Source: Paraphysomonas bandaiensis
Lineage: Eukaryota > Chrysophyceae
Direction of reading: 5' to 3'
Length of the DNA stretch: 64,000 nt
Assembly (NCBI GenBank): GCA_965644295.1
Contig: CBFFRP010000578.1
Span: 1 to 64,000 of the forward strand
Made by a program: the position numbers and the translations under genes. The notes under the pieces were generated by a model, which was not told the DNA's origin, did not search any database, and was given only the letters and a program-made list of their open reading frames with translations. Below, piece after piece: positions 63,601-64,000 of this stretch; within the stretch, counting starts at the first letter, position 1, and each line of letters begins with the position of its first letter.

Positions 63601-63992
63601 CTAGGGGCACCACTGGGGGCAACGGTGGGAACAGATGTCGGTAGTGCTGTTGGGGACACGGTCGGAGAGAACGACGGGGCAGATGTCGGAACCGACGTAG
63701 GAGATCTCGTTGGAGAAAGAGTAGGATCCACTGTCGGTGCGTAAGTAGGAACAGAGCTAGGTGTTGCACTTGGGGCCGACGTTGGAGTAAACGTAGGACT
63801 CGATGTAGGATGTGACGTAGGATCTCTAGTAGGACTCATTGTCGGGGTACTACTCGGTAACGCTGTAGGAGAACGAGTAGGAGTCGAGCTTGGGGATGAC
63901 GTCGGATGCACTGTTGGAACCCTCGTTGGACGAGACGTTGGAGAATGTGTAGGGGAATTCGATTCTCCATCAACAGTCGGGCGTGATGTCAC
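48627..63992 (-). CDS. Giant membrane-anchored surface protein with PT-rich arrays, six NHL-like propellers and a REJ-like region (5' partial)
   Basis: One frame of over 5100 codons runs from the right edge to TAA at 48629-48627; its start lies outside the window. From the N-terminus: about three 142-residue PT-rich repeats (63992-62700); six NHL-type beta-propeller units, each opening with an NVST-like glycosylation site, separated by PT-rich linkers (62700-54490); a Cys-rich region (around GANCSGCSRANSYSR); Ig/PKD-like beta domains leading to a REJ-like segment (ILCEDDDLPLSYSFAY); a possible GPS-like motif (STTCSCPVSFNAFH); one membrane segment (IAFPILFLCCLLCIGLYFL, about 49510-49570); and a cytoplasmic tail with TPR-like helices (AEETFRKALNL, AIPLYQQAHQQF) and an acidic end. 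The layout fits a type I cell-surface adhesin or receptor, and the order REJ, GPS, membrane recalls polycystin-1. No introns are needed, unlike every other large gene here. Confidence 0.9.
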   Translation of the reverse strand: MTSRPTVDGESNSPTHSPTSRPTRVPTVHPTSSPSSTPTRSPTALPSSTPTMSPTRDPTSHPTSSPTFTPTSAPSATPSSVPTYAPTVDPTLSPTRSPTSVPTSAPSFSPTVSPTALPTSVPTVAPSGAPSCVPSGEPSLAPVTSRPTVDGESNSPTHSPTSRPTRVPTVHPTSSPSSTPTRSPTALPSSTPTMSPTRDPTSHPTSSPTFTPTSAPSTTPSSVPTYAPTMDPTLSPTRSPTSVPTSAPSFSPTVSPTALPTSVPTVAPSGAPSCVPSGEPSLAPVTSRPTVDGETNSPTHSPTSRPTRVPTVHPTSSPSSTPTRSPTALPSSTPTMIPTRDPTSHPTSSPTFTPTSAPSTIPSSVPTYAPTVDPTLSPTRSPTSVPTSAPSFSPTVSPTALPTSLPTSTPTILPTEAPTHPPSVSPTAPTFAPSVDHRFSNVSTFSVVGSVVGVESGMYLDSSGVFVTNGSAVIFIVGSSVESYDPTEPRTVLTVAGGSTGDSNDGLFSSGATFGNVGKMKYDEDSDILFACGDEERLVRILDFATRYVHTVSNSAGDRFVFTKSDGLSTGGRFPGMDVDKAGSYLYVTDRTKLFNLTRDTSSTSISAYVRNEYTALTAFKTANSWPNNVYIFGVAAVESHGMIYVTVSLGLNLLLRIPMGVSHYSEITVLAGDPSVTYGGIGSDDPTPYLQDGFGTSALLAFPSSITYDPVDDSLYFTESFSEFGSEFDDFNVGSMTVRKYSVYSGYVSTYAGYDFSQDRNGSDVYTTAGGYRDGWGGVAEFSYPLTISYAYSHLNRPVLFVTDFLNDAIRVVYTVVGSIPSQISKPPTCRPTVSPSYFPSRVPTYFPSLSPTHLPSVKPSHMPSSFPSSVPTSMPSVDYRFSNVSTFSVVGSVVGVESGMYLDSSGVFVTNGSAVIFIVGSSVESYDPTEPRTVLTVAGGSTGDSNDGLFSSGATFGNVGKMKYDEDSDILFACGDEERLVRILDFATRYVYTVSNSAGDRFVFTKSDGLSTGGRFPGMDVDKAGSYLYVTDRTKLFNLTRDTSSTSISAYVRNEYTALTAFKTANSWPNNVYIFGVAAVESHGMIYVTVSLGLNLLLRIPMGVSHYSEITVLAGDPSVTYGGIGSDDPTPYLQDGFGTSALLAFPSSITYDPVGDSLYFTESFSELGSEFDDFNVGSMTVRKYSVYSGYVSTYAGYDFSQDRNGSDVYTTAGGYRDGWGGVAEFSYPLTISYAYSHLNRPVLFVTDFLNDAIRVVYTGIGAVPSAVTSPPTRKPTMFPSRNPTMLPSLGLTNLPSVLPTTDNTVINVSTYFSLGSVVSVEPGQYINMAGVFVSIANKIVFINKYDVESTNIRFNISAIHVAGGSVKASTDGSFDNGEAHFDDVNRMKYDDDSDILFACGDKERLVRILDFATRYVYTVSNSAGDRFVFTKSDGLSTGGRFPGMDVDKAGSYLYVTDRTKLFNLTRDTSSTSISAYVRNEYTALTAFKTANSWPNNVYIFGVAAVESHGMIYVTVSLGLNLLLRIPMGVSHYSEITVLAGDPSVTYGGIGSDDPTPYLQDGFGTSALLAFPSSITYDPVGDSLYFTESFSELGSEFDDFNVGSMTVRKYSVYSGYVSTYAGYDFSQDRNGSDVYTTAGGYRDGRGGVAEFSYPLTISYAYSHLNRPVLFVTDFLNDAIRVVYSVYSPTSFPTSQPSNSRPTICPSCFPSFCPSIVPSINPSSSPSGVPTAYPTASVTAIPSHTPSHTPSLHPTGIPSCTPSAAPTFLPSGTPTFEPTMGPICSPSATPTRHPTTTPTLKPTLLSTCDPTPSPTTNPSCHPSSSPTYVPTSHPSAAQTDVPSSPPSLSPSWSPTSSPTICPIVIPSVLPSSTPTSLPTTSVPTATPSCSPTGPTLSPTHDYRFVNVSTLSENMKGMVGLASGLYMGASGLFVTTGTAVLFVNDTGIGSYRSDRVPMFVTIVNISTEDFQDGPNLSGEPTIGSIIHDNANDIIYACDDTYRKIRSLDLKSGIAYTVSNVTGNTYEFTEYDGLSTGGRFPGMDVDKAGSYLYVTDRTKLFNLTRDTSSTSISAYVRNEYTALTAFKTANSWPNNVYIFGVAAVESHGMIYVTVSLGLNLLLRIPMGVSHYSDITVLAGDPSVTYGGIGSDDPTPYLQDGFGTSALLAFPSSITYDPVGDSLYFTESFSEFGSEFDDFNVGSMTVRKYSVYSGYVSTYAGYDFSQDRNEDGSYYTAGGYRDGWGGVAEFSYPLTISYAYSHLNRPVLFVTDFLNDAIRVVYTGVGVVRSIESSPPTISPTLRPTVIPTKFPTDLPTCLPSSFPSSAPSMLPTQVVSVAPSPIPTSIPTLSPSTFPPTLTPTVDYKFINVSSVAITANRSIGVEYGSYMNMSGVFYTTITNEIMFINQSTIENSATNHPPFIVKVAGGSTAHGNQDGSFESNEVGFENIGTMKYDASTNTLYVTVSAEQRLVRILDFATRYVYTVSNSAGDRFVFTESDGLSTGGRFPGMDVDKAGSYLYVTDRTKLFNLTRDTSSTSISAYVRNEYTALTAFKTANSWPNNVYIFGVAAVESHGMIYVTVSLGLNLLLRIPMGVSHYSEITVLAGDPSVTYGGIGSDDPTPYLQDGFGTSALLAFPSSITYDPVGDSLYFTESFSELGSEFDDFNVGSMTVRKYSVYSGYVSTYAGYDFSQDRNEDGSYYTAGGYRDGWGGVAEFSYPLTISYAYSHLNRPVLFVTDFLNDAIRVVYTAVGSKAVNNTLPPTLFPSPLPSILPTIHPTVTCNPSVLPTVDGRVVNVSTLANINGAVGVEPGYYSGVSGFFVSIASKILFVNGTITNGNILDFSSKTKFVTGGPSGGSEDGNFENSNTSFSKVSKMKYDNDSDLLYVCSDDSKLIRILDFATRYVYTVSNSAGDRFVFTESDGLSTGGRFPGMDVDKAGSYLYVTDRTKLFNLTRDTSSTSISAYVRNEYTALTAFKTANSWPNNVYIFGVAAVESHGMIYVTVSLGLNLLLRIPMGVSHYSEITVLAGDPSVTYGGIGSDDPTPYLQDGFGTSALLAFPSSITYDPVGDSLYFTESFSEFGSEFDDFNVGSMTVRKYSVYSGYVSTYAGYDFSQDRNGSDVYTTAGGYRDGWGDVAEFSYPLTISYAYSHLNRPVLFVTDFLNDAIRVLYSSPFVGQSVSSVNVVSYPNIHVNVHSFFSSDVDGDLLIRSSTKAQISSTLSISIFDPNISAQFYQLLNSCSFDDTFLPTYFPTSKPTVRASATPTITYDIELAESIVDEIINGPSCDYRYKDSVWYGDQRSGGASMWRSFLANATVDYNFKIPRSVSVVVAGANCSGCSRANSYSRHIVCDDEQSLTSFYTALSEEVDGVVECSGHSWKTEMCSDSTLRVCVDCETPCDCGSNLAFPTDVACYGVGGRSSGMCMDIESLTTPPTFSHISTAPNFNMRSIVVTLHNISAEGYLYCAAYDGLPVITSVESIMVSGVRGYASGPGSFEVELTKLAIGVNYTILCYTESVLKQESGAEKTALSTVYDMAVKSTILGLKAIYLSYSGYRIPTAQSSSKFSIILNDRPSKAVEIGVQTYFAPLPQSGQCSLLISPDSLTVSTASVIPSQILFTSTSSIDASKAFRIYPLDAGCYYVTLNVSGDSAEEYYVNVSSSYSADEYVVIQAYGTDVTPEPPTLLAAKFSNSGASLVITFDSRTDMGMNGGLFDTVFSCDRIFSFAGASDSSCTFLSDREIKAALPALLSPVPSVGSSLSLLPGVVTAACTAGSTTCPSYGASPAAEVEIEAPLDPIIPTVRITAPQWISACSSLQLSYEQSSGSGGRNWTEAVWSAESLTQGADAKVTAYLNSAFSTCSEKSRCRQIPSSYLTSGRTYKFKLMLKNFLGASDSSSVTVVKRLKTTVPHVLFDGSRRRNIFTYETFAIHARASPSTCSGTSTTSSTLSYKWTVSSAGKTITSVINTASSPLNFIAAPYSFASGSDYKITLVVTDVVAGTSASSSMRVYVLDGSIVPLIRGGNYVTKSAGDVIELDASFSYDESVGTQRGEESNLSYSWDCIKVSPALDECGLDGVSSTKSVITIPANTLDSSATYEFTVLISNVISKAETTVELVTTAADKTTPVLEVSVLESDEQSGNRVVNWNDDIILSSTVISSSDAIAVWSILSSDTTLSELNFTVTSGGTFSFPHRVPRTFLANGDVSYIFQLAVYPNHCTDCAAAVTSVIVQVNAGPLYGDFDVFPIEGVAGTSGTNFSMASILCEDDDLPLSYSFAYLNAGTDSTLITAFSEFSFVSSYLPAGSLRDGKFYLTLKGTVFDRFGASTSRTTDVIVAPRDYASVDTLNDKIVSEIEYATGIRDYNLLFQSAASAHIAVEHYISLNGDNDKANIADIIFSLIDIVTSHLNEIEFTENSLYIESAISLCSLFANGTVVQTGEFPAVIEAAIVYSSEVSNIFIQSEFQSVDTALSLLSCVNTLDSAAAKAGASGQRRKLDLSNMYSVPDLVDLITENIIDILLVGEEASGVYSEFSVYVAIGWPFTLSNSIAGFPLSNEKPIPPSNFSEVLNFFDLNIAAKYILQVSTFSDIVEPDCEVENATCTVISAAGRTISSIMLSTTENVSVSEEASVWTTMPHSRNVSSDVTHLNEVHQVELYCEKEPSFSTQEYFCSADVTNGLSTVVEVECLANSLGTWTVSCPLYNTLPICADGTGAEDSSCNVVKFDGVSTTCSCPVSFNAFHTSDRRHRRLQSVSGEKEYAFSTESSVLLGTVLEFEKNATYESDRNESPTPAPVPVPVIKSSADDAVVETRTLIYSIAFPILFLCCLLCIGLYFLKRSYDRQQLEEKYANHDSVPTGQAHHLLLLRAKELRDDGNLEDAEETFRKALNLQSVEDDEFNLDVVDPMEKVEVINGLAEVLSAQGKYLDAIPLYQQAHQQFHHTWESAHSLVGGTKTDVHDLDDWYGKDIIENSSDSDMDGVSGAEFLTEASGSSKGLEEMSSAKNATDSSGNNTSLGAKDDDADTKRGRSVQFAAVPTVHGDDDNDTSDIEKGQDDSSESSSTVDSTELEETIKYLGREVSMRGLDRSPGEPHTLSVGSVNIEWKSDPSPSAGVLFEDNSHNDDINHTFSSLL
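54490..62380 (-). repeat. Six homogenised ~830-bp propeller-core repeats
   Basis: Nearly identical cores start (lower coordinate) at about 54490, 55759, 57157, 58944, 60217 and 61549, each ending some 830 bp later; the 57157 unit stops matching earlier, near 57895. The first ~110 residues of each propeller and the PT-rich linkers between units are strongly diverged, except that the first two propellers (by protein order) match along their full length. Few differences occur among cores, and they are shuffled: NGSDVYTT in units 1, 2, 3 and 6 against NEDGSYYT in 4 and 5, and SEFGSEF in 1, 4 and 6 against SELGSEF in 2, 3 and 5. Confidence 0.93.
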
Positions 63993-64000
63993 TGGCGCCA
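62700..64000 (-). repeat. 426-bp tandem array coding 142-residue PT-rich repeats
   Basis: The landmark CGGGCGTGATGTCACTGGCG starts at 63126, 63552 and 63978, exactly 426 bp apart, so the unit is in frame. Copies differ by a few substitutions. The array continues past the right edge; total copy number is unknown, and assembly collapse is possible here. Confidence 0.95.

Noticed and set aside
1-64000. CRISPR arrays, bacterial operons, rRNA or tRNA genes
   Set aside because: None is seen. The direct repeats are transposon or protein repeats, and no cloverleaf could be recognised by eye; tRNAscan-SE would be decisive for tRNAs.

Overview
The window is nuclear DNA from a protist, most likely a flagellated stramenopile (heterokont). 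Three things point that way. Genes are split by many very short GT-AG introns, mostly 43-60 nt. An intraflagellar transport subunit (CLUAP1/IFT38) shows that the cell builds a cilium. The right end carries a giant surface protein with the Ser/Pro/Thr 'PTxxPT' arrays that are common in stramenopile genomes. This placement is inference; no rRNA or organelle marker is present. I rebuilt the exon structures by hand, requiring splice phase to agree across every junction.

Layout: 1-1.9 kb holds the 3' end of a retroposon (copy A) and non-coding or decayed DNA. 1.9-8.3 kb (-) is a seven-exon myosin with MyTH4 and PH domains. 8.5-10.7 kb is non-coding, with a PIF/Harbinger-like transposase fragment. 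Next come an EF-hand protein (10.7-11.6, -), a multi-pass membrane protein (13.2-14.1, -), a TACA/TGTA microsatellite and an ERMP1-type M28 metallopeptidase (14.5-17.6, +). 18-24.4 kb is a mobile-element cluster: two 1.7-kb retroposons, a Copia remnant, a MITE-like hairpin and a retropepsin-like gene cut by one retroposon. 24.4-35.3 kb is gene dense: M20 amidohydrolase (-), sulfotransferase (-), uracil phosphoribosyltransferase (+), CLUAP1 (-), DinB-like protein (+), TPR protein (-). 36.2-44 kb has another retroposon, an LRR protein (-), a two-TM protein (-) and a 2OG-Fe(II) oxygenase (+). 44-48.6 kb is repeat rich, with nested retroposons and short TTAGGG-type tracts. From 48.6 kb to the right edge runs one uninterrupted reading frame of more than 5100 codons (-), whose start lies outside the window.

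Most notable: (1) a retroposon family with a shared ~190-bp 3' module, variable 5' bodies, 11-15 bp target-site duplications and 5' truncation down to 37 bp, which looks like target-primed insertion; one copy lies inside a host reading frame that closes in phase when it is removed; (2) a giant adhesin with six NHL-type propellers whose ~830-bp cores are homogenised while the flanks have diverged; (3) a GTAC-AGCA-GTAC-like motif recurring in the gaps between divergent genes, which may be a shared promoter element.

The genes form no single pathway. Four head-to-head pairs share ~450-520 bp gaps, so shared promoters may be the main organising principle.
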